DNA of 64,000 nucleotides from Bradyrhizobium sp. AUGA SZCCT0158. Lineage in GTDB: Bacteria > Pseudomonadota > Alphaproteobacteria > Rhizobiales > Xanthobacteraceae. Under the pieces are notes generated by a model. It saw only the letters and a list, made by a program, of their open reading frames with translations, was not told the origin of the DNA and searched no databases. Within the stretch, counting starts at the first letter, position 1; each line of letters begins with the position of its first letter. Made by a program: the position numbers and the translations under genes. The DNA is taken from assembly GCF_018130065.1 (NCBI RefSeq), contig NZ_JAFCME010000003.1:1-64000 (forward strand). The letters run 5' to 3'. Of the stretch, positions 25,795-34,908 are shown in pieces.

Positions 25795-28455
25795 TTACGC
25801 CGGCAGGGGTTTTGGCACAGGCGCGCCATTGAGCAGCTTGCCGATCTCCGGCTTGCATGCCCCGCAATTGGTGCCGGCTTTTAATCGTTGACCAATGGCT
25901 TCGACATTTAGCGCGCCTTTGTTGATCTCGGCCGAGATTTGCCGTTGCCCGATGCCGAAGCACGAACAGACGATCGGCCCGATATCTTCGCCGGCTTCCA
26001 GCGGCTGCCCTGTGAGCAGCGACATCCGCGCCTTTGGCGAGAGCGTGTTTTCCGCGAACAAATTGGTCAGCCATGAACGCGACACCAGTCTGTGGTCCGA
26101 GGCGATGAAGATGCATCCCTCCAACCGCCCGTCGCGAATGCTCGCATAGCGATACCGGCCGATGCTCGGATCGCGATAGGCGAGCCATTCGATGTCCGCC
26201 TGCTCGGCGCGGAGCTGCGCGCGCGCCCAATCGCGCCAGCTCGCCGGCCGTTCCTCGATCGCCAGCTCCATGCGCCAGCACATGCCCGCCCGTCCGGAAA
26301 CCCAGTAGCCCTGCTCCGGGCGCTCGATCTCGTAACGGCTGAGAATAAAGGCATGCCATTTCGGCAGATAGGGCTCGGCCTTCACGGGCGTATGCTTGGA
26401 TTCCGGCTGTCCGGATATCGGGTCGGTCGCGGGATTGACCAGCGCGTTGATCAGGCCGTCGCCGGCATACTCGCCATTCCAATGCATCGGCACGAACACG
26501 CAGCCGCGCCGCTGTTCGGTGGTGACGGTCACGCGCGCCACCATCTGGCCCCAGGGACTGGTCAGCCGGGCGAGCGCGCCATCTTCGATACCGGCCTTGC
26601 GCGCATCCTCGGGGTGGAATTCCGCACAGGGTTCGAACATGTGCATCATCAGTCGCGGCGCTTTCCCGGTCCGCGTCATCGTATGCCACTGATCGCGAAT
26701 CCGGCCTGTGTTGAGGACCAGAGGATGCTCGCGGCTGGTCGGGTTCTTGGGCGGTCGCGGCACGACCGGAACAAAGCGCGCCTTGCGATCGGGGGTGAAG
26801 AAGCTTCCGGACTCGAACAGCCGCGCCGTGCCGGTCGGATAATCCCGCGTCACCGGCCATTGTACCGGGGCGAGCGTTTCGTAAGCGCGATCATCGAGCG
26901 TGCTCAAGGCGGAGAGATCGAAGTCCCGCGCGCCATTATTCTCAAAGCCCGACAGGCTGGCATGCTCCCGAAAGATCTCGGCGACGCTCATATAGTCGAA
27001 GCCCGAAAATCCCATGCGGCTGGCGACATCGCAGATGATCCGCCAATCCGGACGCGCGGCGCCGGGCGCCGGCATGAACGGCCGTTGCCGGGAGATGCGG
27101 CGCTCGGAATTGGTGACCGTGCCGTCCTTTTCGCCCCATGCCGTCGCAGGCAGCAGCACATCGCCGTGACGCGTGGTGTCGGTATGCCGCACGCAATCCG
27201 ACACCACGACGAGATCGCAGGCATCCAGCGCGGCGCGAGCGCGAGTTGCATCCGGCAGGCTGACCAGCGGATTGGTGGACATGATCCAGACCGCCTTGAT
27301 GCGGCCGGCGGCCATCGCGTCGAACATCTCGACCGCCTTGAGCCCGGTCTTGTCGGCGATGACGGGCGAGCGCCAGAACCGCTGCACGAGTTCGCGATGG
27401 CGGGGGTTCTCGATCTCCATATGGGCGGCGAGCTGATTGGCGAGGCCACCGACTTCGCGTCCGCCCATCGCATTGGGCTGGCCGGTCAGCGAGAACGGCC
27501 CCATGCCGGGTTTTCCGATCCGCCCGGTCAGCAAATGGCAGTTGATGATCGCATTGACCTTGTCGACGCCGCTGCTCGACTGGTTGATGCCCTGCGAGTA
27601 GAGCGTGACGACACGCTCGGTCTTGGCGAACCAGCTGAAAAACTGCTCGACTGCACCGCCCGTCAGCCCGCAGACATCGGCCGTGTGCGCCACGGTCTGG
27701 CCGGCGACTTGCGCCAGCGCCGCCTCGGCGCCGGTGGTGAAATCGCCGACGAACGCGCCATCGGCCGCCTTGTTCTTCGCAAGATAGGCCAGCAATCCGT
27801 TGAACAAAACGGAGTCGCTGCCCGAACGAACCGGCAGATGCAGATCGGCGCCCTCGCAGGTCGCCGTCCGGCGCGGGTCGATGACGACGATGCGGCAAGC
27901 GGGATTTTTCGCCTTCGCCGCCAGCATGCGCTGGTGCAGGATGGGATGACACCAGGCCGCATTGGATCCGACCAGGACCAGCAGGTCGGCCAGTTCCAGG
28001 TCTTCGTAACACCCCGGAACGGTGTCGCTGCCGAAGGCGCGCTTGTGACCGACCACGCTGGAGGCCATGCACAGCCGCGAATTGGTATCTATATTGGCGG
28101 TGCCGACAAAGCCCTTCGCGAGCTTGTTGACGACGTAGTAGTCCTCGGTGAGCAGCTGGCCCGAGACGTAGAACGCCACCGCGTCAGGCCCGTGCTCCCG
28201 GATTGCCTTGCTGAATCCATCGGCGACATGGCCGAGCGCGGCATCCCAGGTCGCAGCGCGGCCGTCGACCATCGGCTCGAGCAGGCGTCCTTCCAGACCG
28301 ATGGTTTCAGCCAGCGCCGATCCCTTCGCGCACAGCCGCCCGAAGTTTGCCGGATGCACCGGATCACCCCGGACCGTGACCGCCCCGGCCTGGTCCCTGT
28401 CGGCCACGACGCCGCAGCCGACACCGCAATAGGGACATGTCGTCTTGACTGGCAC
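25795..28455 (-). CDS. nasA: assimilatory nitrate reductase, catalytic subunit
   Basis: An 886-residue cytosolic molybdopterin enzyme reducing nitrate to nitrite. The N-terminal [4Fe-4S] site is Cys7, Cys10, Cys14 and Cys42 (CPYCGVGC and LCAKGS). The Mo-bis-MGD domains follow, with the likely Mo ligand Cys129 in NIDTNSRLCMASSVVG. The dinucleotide-binding domain (about 595-720) includes LNTGRIRDQWHTMTRTG. The C-terminus is a BFD-like [2Fe-2S] module (IVCSCFGIG and TNCGACKPEIG, about 820-875), as in NasA/NasC enzymes that take electrons directly. It starts 12 bp after nirD and is the last gene of the nirB-nirD-nasA operon. Some rhizobia call this gene nasC. Confidence 0.95.
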   Translation of the reverse strand: MPVKTTCPYCGVGCGVVADRDQAGAVTVRGDPVHPANFGRLCAKGSALAETIGLEGRLLEPMVDGRAATWDAALGHVADGFSKAIREHGPDAVAFYVSGQLLTEDYYVVNKLAKGFVGTANIDTNSRLCMASSVVGHKRAFGSDTVPGCYEDLELADLLVLVGSNAAWCHPILHQRMLAAKAKNPACRIVVIDPRRTATCEGADLHLPVRSGSDSVLFNGLLAYLAKNKAADGAFVGDFTTGAEAALAQVAGQTVAHTADVCGLTGGAVEQFFSWFAKTERVVTLYSQGINQSSSGVDKVNAIINCHLLTGRIGKPGMGPFSLTGQPNAMGGREVGGLANQLAAHMEIENPRHRELVQRFWRSPVIADKTGLKAVEMFDAMAAGRIKAVWIMSTNPLVSLPDATRARAALDACDLVVVSDCVRHTDTTRHGDVLLPATAWGEKDGTVTNSERRISRQRPFMPAPGAARPDWRIICDVASRMGFSGFDYMSVAEIFREHASLSGFENNGARDFDLSALSTLDDRAYETLAPVQWPVTRDYPTGTARLFESGSFFTPDRKARFVPVVPRPPKNPTSREHPLVLNTGRIRDQWHTMTRTGKAPRLMMHMFEPCAEFHPEDARKAGIEDGALARLTSPWGQMVARVTVTTEQRRGCVFVPMHWNGEYAGDGLINALVNPATDPISGQPESKHTPVKAEPYLPKWHAFILSRYEIERPEQGYWVSGRAGMCWRMELAIEERPASWRDWARAQLRAEQADIEWLAYRDPSIGRYRYASIRDGRLEGCIFIASDHRLVSRSWLTNLFAENTLSPKARMSLLTGQPLEAGEDIGPIVCSCFGIGQRQISAEINKGALNVEAIGQRLKAGTNCGACKPEIGKLLNGAPVPKPLPA

Positions 28456-28467
28456 GCGTCGTTACCC

Positions 28468-28803
28468 TCAATCAGCGGAAGCGGTGACTACCTCACGAAC
28501 GGACAGCCACACGGTGCCGTTCTCCACCTTGGCCGGATACGAGTGCGCGCATCCCTCGTCAGGAGCGACCGCCTCGCCGTTCGCAAGCTCGATGACAAAA
28601 TTGTGCAGCGGACAGGTGACGCGCTTGTTGTGCACGATGCCTTGCGACAACGGTCCGCCCTTGTGCGGGCAGCGGTCGTCGAGCGCGAATACCTCGTCGT
28701 CTTCGGTCCGGAATACCGCGATGTTTCCCGACGCCGTGCGCACCACGCGGGCGCCGAGGCGCGGAATCTGGTCCAGAGCTCCGATTTCAATCCACCGTGT
28801 CAT
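28468..28803 (-). CDS. nirD: nitrite reductase (NADH) small subunit
   Basis: A 111-residue Rieske-like small subunit of the NADH-dependent assimilatory nitrite reductase. Two Rieske ligand motifs are present as CPHKGG (near 44-49) and CPLHNF (near 64-69), so it keeps a [2Fe-2S]-type site, unlike the E. coli NirD, which lacks the ligands. Start choice: the ATG at 28803 has GGAG 6-7 nt upstream, while an in-frame ATG at 28818 overlaps the nirB stop (ATGA) and would add five residues. It lies between nirB and nasA in one transcript. Confidence 0.93.
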   Translation of the reverse strand: MTRWIEIGALDQIPRLGARVVRTASGNIAVFRTEDDEVFALDDRCPHKGGPLSQGIVHNKRVTCPLHNFVIELANGEAVAPDEGCAHSYPAKVENGTVWLSVREVVTASAD

Positions 28804-28814
28804 GCGAGCTCCGG

Positions 28815-31274
28815 TCATGCGAGTTCCAGCTCCGCCATCGGCGCAAACTCGTTGCGATCGACACCGCGTTGGGCGCGTTCCGCCCATGGATCGCTTTGCG
28901 AGAACTGCTGCGAATACACGAAGCGGTCGTACAGCGCTTTGCGGTTGGTGAGGTCATCGACCACCTGCTTGCGGATGGCATCGAGACCGACACGATCGCA
29001 CCACTTGTAAATCCGCTCCAGATACCAGCCCTGCTCGCGATAGAGCTGCGTCAGTGCCGCGATCAACTCCAGCGTCTCCTCCTCGGTCGCCACCTTGGCG
29101 AGGAATTCGGTTCCCTTGATGTGAAGGCCGGCAGCGCCCGCGAAATGGATCTCGTATCCGGAATCGACGCAAATCACGCCGACATCCTTGCAAGTCGATT
29201 CGGCGCAGTTGCGCGGACAACCCGATACCGCCATCTTCACCTTGGCCGGGGCCCACGACCCCCACATGAATCTTTCGATCTTGATGCCGAGCCCGGTCGA
29301 GTCCTGGGTGCCGAAGCGGCACCATTCCGAGCCGACGCAGGTCTTCACCGTGCGCAGCCCCTTGGCATAGGCATGCCCTGACACCATGCCAGCGTCGTTG
29401 AGGTCGGCCCATACCGCGGGCAGATCCTCCTTCTTGACGCCGAGCAGATCGATGCGCTGGCCGCCGGTGACCTTGACGGTCGGAATCTTGAACTTGTCGG
29501 CGACGTCGGCAATGGCCCGTAATTCATCCGGCGTGGTGACGCCGCCCCACATCCGTGGCACCACCGAATAGGTGCCGTCCTTCTGGATGTTGGCATGGAC
29601 GCGTTCGTTGATGTAGCGTGACTGCTGGTCGTCGCGATATTCGCCGGGCCAGGTGGCGAGCAAGTAATAGTTCAGCGCCGGCCGGCAGGAATGGCAGCCG
29701 TTGGCGGTCTTCCAATCCATGAACTTCATGACGTCGGGAATGGTCTTCAGCTGCTGCTCGACGATGACGCGGCGCGCGTCGTCATGGCTGTGATCGGTGC
29801 ACTTGCACATCGGCTTGACCTTCGGCGCCGTCGAGTAGTCGCCACCGAGCGTGAACGCAAGCACTTGCTCGACGAGGCCGGTACATGAGCCGCACGATGA
29901 CGACGCCTTGGTGTGGGCGCGCACGTCATCGATCGTGAACAGCTTCTTTTCGGAGATCGCCTTTACGATGGTGCCCTTGCAGACGCCGTTGCAGCCGCAG
30001 ATCTCCGCCTCGTCGCCCATGGCGGCGACCGAATTCTGGCCGGCGTGACCGCCGTCGCCGAGATTGGCCGCGCCGAATACCAGGCGCTCGCGCATCTGCG
30101 AGATGTCGGTGCCGTCGCGCAGGTGCTGGAAATACCAGGGCCCGTCGACCGTATCGCCGTAAAGCACGGCGCCGACGATCTTCTTGTCGCGCAGCACGAT
30201 CCGCTTGTAGACGCCGCGCGCGGCGTCCTGCATCACGACTTCTTCCTTGTCGGCGCCGGGCGCGAAATCGCCGGCGGAGAACAGATCGATGCCCGTCACC
30301 TTCAGCTTGGTCGAGACCACCGATCCCGAATAGCTGGCAAAGCCCTTCATGGCGAGCTGATTGGCGCAGACCTTGGCCTGATCGAACAAGGGTGCGACCA
30401 GGCCGTAGGTCTGGCGACGGTGCTGCACGCATTCGCCGACCGCATAGATGCGCCCGTCATAGGTCTGCATGGTGTCGGAGACGACAATGCCGCGCTCGCA
30501 ATGGATGCCCGCCTTCTGCGCGAGTTCGATGTTCGGGCGGATGCCGACGGCCATTACGACCAGGTCGGCCGGCAGTTCCTCGCCGTCGGCAAAGCGCACG
30601 CCGGTGACGCGGTCCTCGCCCAGGATCGCCTGCGTCTGCGCCGGCATCTTGAACACCATGCCGCGCTCTTCCAGCGACTTGCGCAACATTCCGCTGGCAA
30701 CCGGATCGAGCTGTCGCTCCATCAGGCAGTCGAGCAGATGCACGACGGTGACGTTCATGCCGCGCTTCATCAAACCGTTGGCGGCCTCGAGGCCGAGCAG
30801 GCCGCCGCCGATCACGACGGCGTTCGGATGGCTCGTCGAGGCTTCAACCATGCGCTCGACGTCCTGGATATCCCGAAAGCCGATGACGCCGGGAAGATCC
30901 TTGCCCGGAAGCGGCAACATGATCGGGTTGGAGCCGGTCGCGATCAGCAGCCGATCATAAGCGACGCGCGCGCCCGTGGCGGTGACGACTTCGCAAGTGC
31001 GCCGGTCGATCATCACGATCGTCTCGCCCTTGCGCAGCGTAATGCCGTTGTCGTCGTACCATTGCTCGGTATTGAGCATGATGTCGTCGACGGACTTCTC
31101 GCCGGAGAGAACCGGCGACAGCAGGATACGATTGTAATTGCCGTAAGGCTCGGAACCGAACACCGTGATGTCGTAGAGGTCAGGCGCACGCTCAAGCAGC
31201 GTTTCCACTGTGCGGATGCCGGCCATGCCGTTGCCGATCACCACCAGCTTCTGCCTGCTTACTTTCTCGAGCAT
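28815..31274 (-). CDS. nirB: nitrite reductase (NADH) large subunit
   Basis: An 819-residue siroheme enzyme reducing nitrite to ammonium with NADH. Domains in order: FAD/NAD(P) oxidoreductase (GNGMAGIRTVE at about 12-22; VVIGGGLLGLEAANGL), BFD-like [2Fe-2S] modules (CGCNGVCKGT, SSCGSCTGL and CHSCRPAL), then the nitrite/sulfite reductase ferredoxin-like and siroheme domains with the cluster motifs CVGSEWCRFG and GCPRNCAES. AAGG sits 7 nt before the ATG at 31274; the open frame to 31319 adds an Arg-rich, unlikely N-terminus. First gene of nirB-nirD-nasA, probably under a sigma-54 type promoter near 31413-31427. Confidence 0.96.
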   Translation of the reverse strand: MLEKVSRQKLVVIGNGMAGIRTVETLLERAPDLYDITVFGSEPYGNYNRILLSPVLSGEKSVDDIMLNTEQWYDDNGITLRKGETIVMIDRRTCEVVTATGARVAYDRLLIATGSNPIMLPLPGKDLPGVIGFRDIQDVERMVEASTSHPNAVVIGGGLLGLEAANGLMKRGMNVTVVHLLDCLMERQLDPVASGMLRKSLEERGMVFKMPAQTQAILGEDRVTGVRFADGEELPADLVVMAVGIRPNIELAQKAGIHCERGIVVSDTMQTYDGRIYAVGECVQHRRQTYGLVAPLFDQAKVCANQLAMKGFASYSGSVVSTKLKVTGIDLFSAGDFAPGADKEEVVMQDAARGVYKRIVLRDKKIVGAVLYGDTVDGPWYFQHLRDGTDISQMRERLVFGAANLGDGGHAGQNSVAAMGDEAEICGCNGVCKGTIVKAISEKKLFTIDDVRAHTKASSSCGSCTGLVEQVLAFTLGGDYSTAPKVKPMCKCTDHSHDDARRVIVEQQLKTIPDVMKFMDWKTANGCHSCRPALNYYLLATWPGEYRDDQQSRYINERVHANIQKDGTYSVVPRMWGGVTTPDELRAIADVADKFKIPTVKVTGGQRIDLLGVKKEDLPAVWADLNDAGMVSGHAYAKGLRTVKTCVGSEWCRFGTQDSTGLGIKIERFMWGSWAPAKVKMAVSGCPRNCAESTCKDVGVICVDSGYEIHFAGAAGLHIKGTEFLAKVATEEETLELIAALTQLYREQGWYLERIYKWCDRVGLDAIRKQVVDDLTNRKALYDRFVYSQQFSQSDPWAERAQRGVDRNEFAPMAELELA

Positions 31275-31412
31275 GATCTGCCTTTCGCATTCCGACGACA
31301 CCGCGCGTCGACGCGACATGCGTCGTCGATCGGTGGAAGAGAGATTGGGAGTTTTGAGGAGCCCATCCGCGGGCAGTGACCATCATCAATGACGATCGAT
31401 ATTTCCTTCAAT

Positions 31413-31427
31413 ACAAAACGCGTGCCA
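31413..31427 (-). promoter_or_regulatory. candidate sigma-54 promoter of nirB-nirD-nasA (imperfect -12)
   Basis: On the minus strand the sequence is TGGCACG-CGTT-TTGT: the -24 element is perfect and the spacing canonical, but the -12 dinucleotide is GT instead of GC. It would give a leader of about 125 nt before nirB. The leader contains GCCC/GGGC and GACGAC/GTCGTC hairpins, compatible with leader control but without a T-run. Confidence 0.5.
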
Positions 31428-31491
31428 ACTTTGGCGCAGCGATTCCGCAAGCAATATCAATAGCTTTACGGACTGCCGCGAATTCGGGCGC

Positions 31492-31508
31492 TTGTGCGCA
31501 CCGCACAA
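31492..31508. promoter_or_regulatory. palindrome in the nirB/nitrate transporter intergenic region
   Basis: TTGTGC and GCACAA form a perfect 6 bp inverted repeat around GCACC, 130-146 bp upstream of the plus-strand sigma-54 site and 65-80 bp behind the minus-strand one. This is a suitable distance for an enhancer-binding activator serving both directions. It does not match the NtrC consensus orientation exactly. Confidence 0.45.
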
Positions 31509-31637
31509 AAAAGCACCACCTTGCGCGTTTGAGTGGCGCGGGATGCTGCCCGCTGCAGCAAGTCGGGTTTTCTTCCCTGTCGGTGGAATAGCGGTCAACG
31601 CGTTGCGATTAAAGGCAAAGTGCCGCTCGCGATCGAA

Positions 31638-31653
31638 TGGCACGGTTATTGCT
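31638..31653 (+). promoter_or_regulatory. sigma-54 (-24/-12) promoter of the nitrate transporter gene
   Basis: TGGCACG-GTTA-TTGCT matches the RpoN consensus at every conserved base, with GG (31639-31640) and GC (31651-31652) exactly 10 bp apart. It would start transcription near 31664, giving a leader of about 118 nt before the transporter ATG at 31782. Nitrogen-limited expression through NtrC-type activation is the expected consequence. Confidence 0.8.
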
Positions 31654-31781
31654 GCCTTTAGAACCAATCGAGACCGTCTCAATGACGAGTACGGCTCTCG
31701 CTTTCACCACATTCCATCAGATGTGCCGAGACCCGCCGCACCTGTGCGCATGCTCGGCCGCATGATCGCGAGGCTGTCGCA

Positions 31782-33041
31782 ATGAAGTTTGCTGAGTTCA
31801 AGAAGGCTGGCCATTGGCCGACGCTGCTGGCGGCGTTTCTTTACTTCGACATCAGTTTCATGGCCTGGGTCGCGCTCGGCCCGCTGATGGTCTACATCGC
31901 GCACGACATGAACCTCGCGGTCAGCGAGAAGTTTACGCTCGTGGCCATCCCGGTTCTGGCAGGCGCGCTGCTCCGCGTCCCGATGGGTATCCTCGCTGAT
32001 ATCATCGGCGCCAAGCGAACCGGCATTATCGCGCAGCTCATCGTCACGGCGGCGACGGCCTGGGTCTGGCGGTACGGACTCGACAGCAAACTCGCGATCA
32101 TCATCTTCGGCCTGGTGCTCGGCATTGGCGGCGCGTCCTTTGCCGTCGCCCTGCCGCAGGCGAGCCGCTGGTACCCGCCGCAATATCAGGGCGTGGTGAT
32201 GGGCATCGCAGGCGCCGGCAATATGGGCGTCGTCATCGATACGATGCTCGCACCGACGATCGCCGAACATTTCGGCTGGCAGGCCGTGTTCGGGTTCCTG
32301 CTGATTCCGATGGTGCTGGTGCTCGCGTATTACGTCTTCGCGGCCAAGGATGCGCCGGGCGAACGCAAGCCGATCTCGCTGAAGGCCTATGCCACGCTGC
32401 TACGCGATCCTGATAGCCGCTGGTTCATGTTCTTCTACTTCATCACTTTCGGCGGCTTCGTTGGCCTCGCCAACGCGCTGCCGCTGTATTTCACCGTGCA
32501 GTATCATGTGTCCGGTGTGGCGGCGGGTCTGCTGGTCTCGCTGATCGTCGCCTTTGGCTCCGGCTTCCGCCCGGTCGGCGGGCTGATTGCCGACCGCATC
32601 GGCGGCATCCGCTCGCTGTCGGTGCTGTTCGCGGTTGTCATCGCGGCTTATCTCGCCATCGCCTTCATGCCGGAAGGACCGGCGGCGCCATCAGCGGCGG
32701 GCTGGTCGCTGCTGCAGATGCCGCGCATCGCGTGGATGTCGGTGCTGCTGTTCTCGGTCGGCACGCTGGCACTCGGCATGGGCAACGGCGCGGTGTTTCA
32801 ACTCATCCCGCTCCGCTTCCGTCAGGACATCGGCCTGATGACCGGCCTGGTCGGTTGCGCCGGAGGCGTCGGCGGCTTTTTCCTGGCCCAGGCGCTCGGC
32901 ACGGCCAAGGCCGCAACCGGCGGCTTCGGGGCCGGCTTCGTGTTTTTCGGGGCGCTGGCATTGCTTGGCTTTATCGGACTTGCCATGGTCAAGGTCCGCT
33001 GGCGCACCACATGGGGCGCGGTTTCGGGGGCGCGGGTCTGA
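31782..33041 (+). CDS. MFS nitrate/nitrite transporter (NarK/NasA family)
   Basis: A 419-residue inner-membrane transporter with 12 predicted helices. The N-terminal pattern FDISFMAWVALGPLMVYIAHDM and the loop LAIPVLAGALLRVPMGILADIIGAKR belong to the nitrate/nitrite porter family, as do the Gly-rich motif IFGLVLGIGGASFAVALPQASRWYPP and the second-half motif GMGNGAVFQLIPLRFRQDIGLMTGLVGCAGGVGGF, each given here in part. It imports nitrate (and perhaps exports nitrite) for the divergent nasA/nirBD enzymes. It leads an operon with the PP2C-kinase gene 36 bp downstream. Confidence 0.94.
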   Translation: MKFAEFKKAGHWPTLLAAFLYFDISFMAWVALGPLMVYIAHDMNLAVSEKFTLVAIPVLAGALLRVPMGILADIIGAKRTGIIAQLIVTAATAWVWRYGLDSKLAIIIFGLVLGIGGASFAVALPQASRWYPPQYQGVVMGIAGAGNMGVVIDTMLAPTIAEHFGWQAVFGFLLIPMVLVLAYYVFAAKDAPGERKPISLKAYATLLRDPDSRWFMFFYFITFGGFVGLANALPLYFTVQYHVSGVAAGLLVSLIVAFGSGFRPVGGLIADRIGGIRSLSVLFAVVIAAYLAIAFMPEGPAAPSAAGWSLLQMPRIAWMSVLLFSVGTLALGMGNGAVFQLIPLRFRQDIGLMTGLVGCAGGVGGFFLAQALGTAKAATGGFGAGFVFFGALALLGFIGLAMVKVRWRTTWGAVSGARV

Positions 33042-33077
33042 CGACGCGCGCTTTCAAAGGCTCGGCAGGTCTCTGAC

Positions 33078-34781
33078 GTGACGATCGGTTCGCAGAGAAA
33101 TCTTCAGGTGCGTGTCGGTTTCGTCAGCGAGACCGGCAAGCGGGTGACCAACGAAGACTACGTCGCGGCCTGCCTCGGCCAGACCGGCGCATTCAACCGC
33201 GACATCGTTGCCGCGGTGGCGGATGGCGTCGGAGGCCACAAGGGCGGACGGGAAGCCGCCGAACTGACCGTGCGTTGTTTTCTCGACGCCTACTATGCCC
33301 TTCCCGAAACGCTGGGCGTCCGGCGCATCGCCTCGCGGGCGCTAGAGGCCACGAACAGCTGGATCCATGCGCAGGGCCGCGTCGACTCCAGGCTCAGCGG
33401 GATGAGCTGCGCGTTCTCGTCGATCATCCTGTCGCGCCGCACCTGTCATATCGTCCACATCGGCGACACACGCGCCTACCGTTTGAGCGAGGGCCGCCTC
33501 GAGCGGCTGACCAAGGATCACGTCGCCGGACGCGGCGACCTCGCCCACGTGCTCAACCGCGCCATCGGCTTCGAGGATTTCGCGCGCGTCGACTATGCCG
33601 CGGTCGGCCTGCGGCAACATGATCGACTGCTGATCTGCAGCGACGGCATTCACGGTGTCCTCGACGACGGCCGCCTGCAGGTCCTGCTCGACGAGCGCGC
33701 TTCACCTGAGGAAACCGCGCGCAAGCTGGTGGACGTGGCGCTGGCCGCCGGCAGCAGCGACAACATGACCGCGCTGGTGCTCGACGTCATCGACCTGCCG
33801 CCGGCCGACCGCAACGAACTCACCCACGCCATCGAAACCCTTCCCATCCTGGAGCTGCCATCGTCGGGTGAGACCATCGACGATTTCGTTCTCCAGGAGG
33901 TGCTGTCCGACGGCCGCTATAGCCGGCTGTTCGTCGCCACCGACAAGCGGCAGAACCGCAAACTGGTGCTGAAGTTTCCGCATCCGCGCGTCGCCAGCGA
34001 AGGTTCCTATCGTCTCGCCTTCGTGCGCGAAGCATGGGTGGCGGCCCGCGTCAGGAGCCTGTGGATCGGCGAAATCATCGAGGTTCCCGCCGGGCGCCAG
34101 ACGCGGCTGTATTCGGTGATGCCGCTGTACGAGGGCGAAACGCTCGAACATCGCCTGAACCGCTCGCCGCAGCTCTCGCTCACCGAAGGCATCGGCATCG
34201 CCACCAAGCTGGCGCGCGCGATAGCGACCTTGCATCGCGCCGGCATCATTCATCGCGACATCAAGCCTGATAACGTCATCCTGCTGACGGCCGGCGGATT
34301 GCGGCTGGTCGATCTCGGCGTCGCCCGGGTGCCGCTGCTCGAGGACTTCCCCGCCCAGGACATTCCCGGCACGGCGAGTTACATGGCGCCCGAACTGTTC
34401 AGCGGGCGCGCGGGAGACGAGTTTTCCGATCTCTATGCGCTGGGCGTGACCGTCTACCGCATGTTCAGCATCGCCTACCCCTATGGCGAGATCGAACCGT
34501 TTTCGCGGCCACGCTTCGGCAAGCCGGTTTCGCTGTCGCGTTACCGTCCCGACCTGCCGGCCTGGCTCGATGCCGTGATCGGCAAGGCGCTCGCCGTCGA
34601 TCCCACGCAGCGCTTCGGCGACGTCATCGAATTCGCCCACGAACTGGAAAATGGCGCCATGTGGGCGAAGCCCGCCGCCGAGAAGCGGCGCGCGCTCTAT
34701 GAGCGCAACCCGCTGGTGTTCTGGAAAGTATTGTCGGCGAGCCTCGTCATCCTGGTCGCGATACTGCTGGCGTGGCGCTGA
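33078..34781 (+). CDS. bifunctional PP2C-type phosphatase/serine-threonine protein kinase
   Basis: A 567-residue fusion. The PP2C phosphatase (1-240) keeps its metal ligands in RVTNEDY, DGVGG (Asp49), GDTRAY (Asp130), CSDG (188-190) and SSDNM. The Ser/Thr kinase (about 270-530) has a P-loop-like strand (VLSDGRYSRLF), Lys299 (VLKF), catalytic HRDIKPDN (392-399), DLG in place of DFG (412-414) and GTASYMAPE. A single C-terminal helix (about 546-566) anchors it to the inner membrane. The start is GTG. It follows the nitrate transporter by 36 bp, and such fusions recur beside nitrate assimilation genes in proteobacteria (recall), so it probably regulates nitrate uptake or reduction by phosphorylation. 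Confidence 0.92.
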   Translation: MTIGSQRNLQVRVGFVSETGKRVTNEDYVAACLGQTGAFNRDIVAAVADGVGGHKGGREAAELTVRCFLDAYYALPETLGVRRIASRALEATNSWIHAQGRVDSRLSGMSCAFSSIILSRRTCHIVHIGDTRAYRLSEGRLERLTKDHVAGRGDLAHVLNRAIGFEDFARVDYAAVGLRQHDRLLICSDGIHGVLDDGRLQVLLDERASPEETARKLVDVALAAGSSDNMTALVLDVIDLPPADRNELTHAIETLPILELPSSGETIDDFVLQEVLSDGRYSRLFVATDKRQNRKLVLKFPHPRVASEGSYRLAFVREAWVAARVRSLWIGEIIEVPAGRQTRLYSVMPLYEGETLEHRLNRSPQLSLTEGIGIATKLARAIATLHRAGIIHRDIKPDNVILLTAGGLRLVDLGVARVPLLEDFPAQDIPGTASYMAPELFSGRAGDEFSDLYALGVTVYRMFSIAYPYGEIEPFSRPRFGKPVSLSRYRPDLPAWLDAVIGKALAVDPTQRFGDVIEFAHELENGAMWAKPAAEKRRALYERNPLVFWKVLSASLVILVAILLAWR

Positions 34782-34908
34782 CCCTCAGCGACGGCATCCG
34801 CCGGAACCCCGACGCGTGGCAAAGCGCCGTTTACTGCCGGTATTTCTGACGGCTATGATAAGGGCTGCAAACTTGCCCTGACATTGGATACACAAGCGAG
34901 ACCGTTCC

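Noticed and set aside
26092..29010. 972-codon open frame on the plus strand
   Set aside because: It is antisense to nasA, nirD and the nirB end. High GC content opens long frames opposite real genes; the translation is Arg/His/Gly-rich with no domain.
29913..31379. 488-codon open frame on the plus strand
   Set aside because: Antisense to nirB and unlike any family; the real plus-strand gene begins at 31782.
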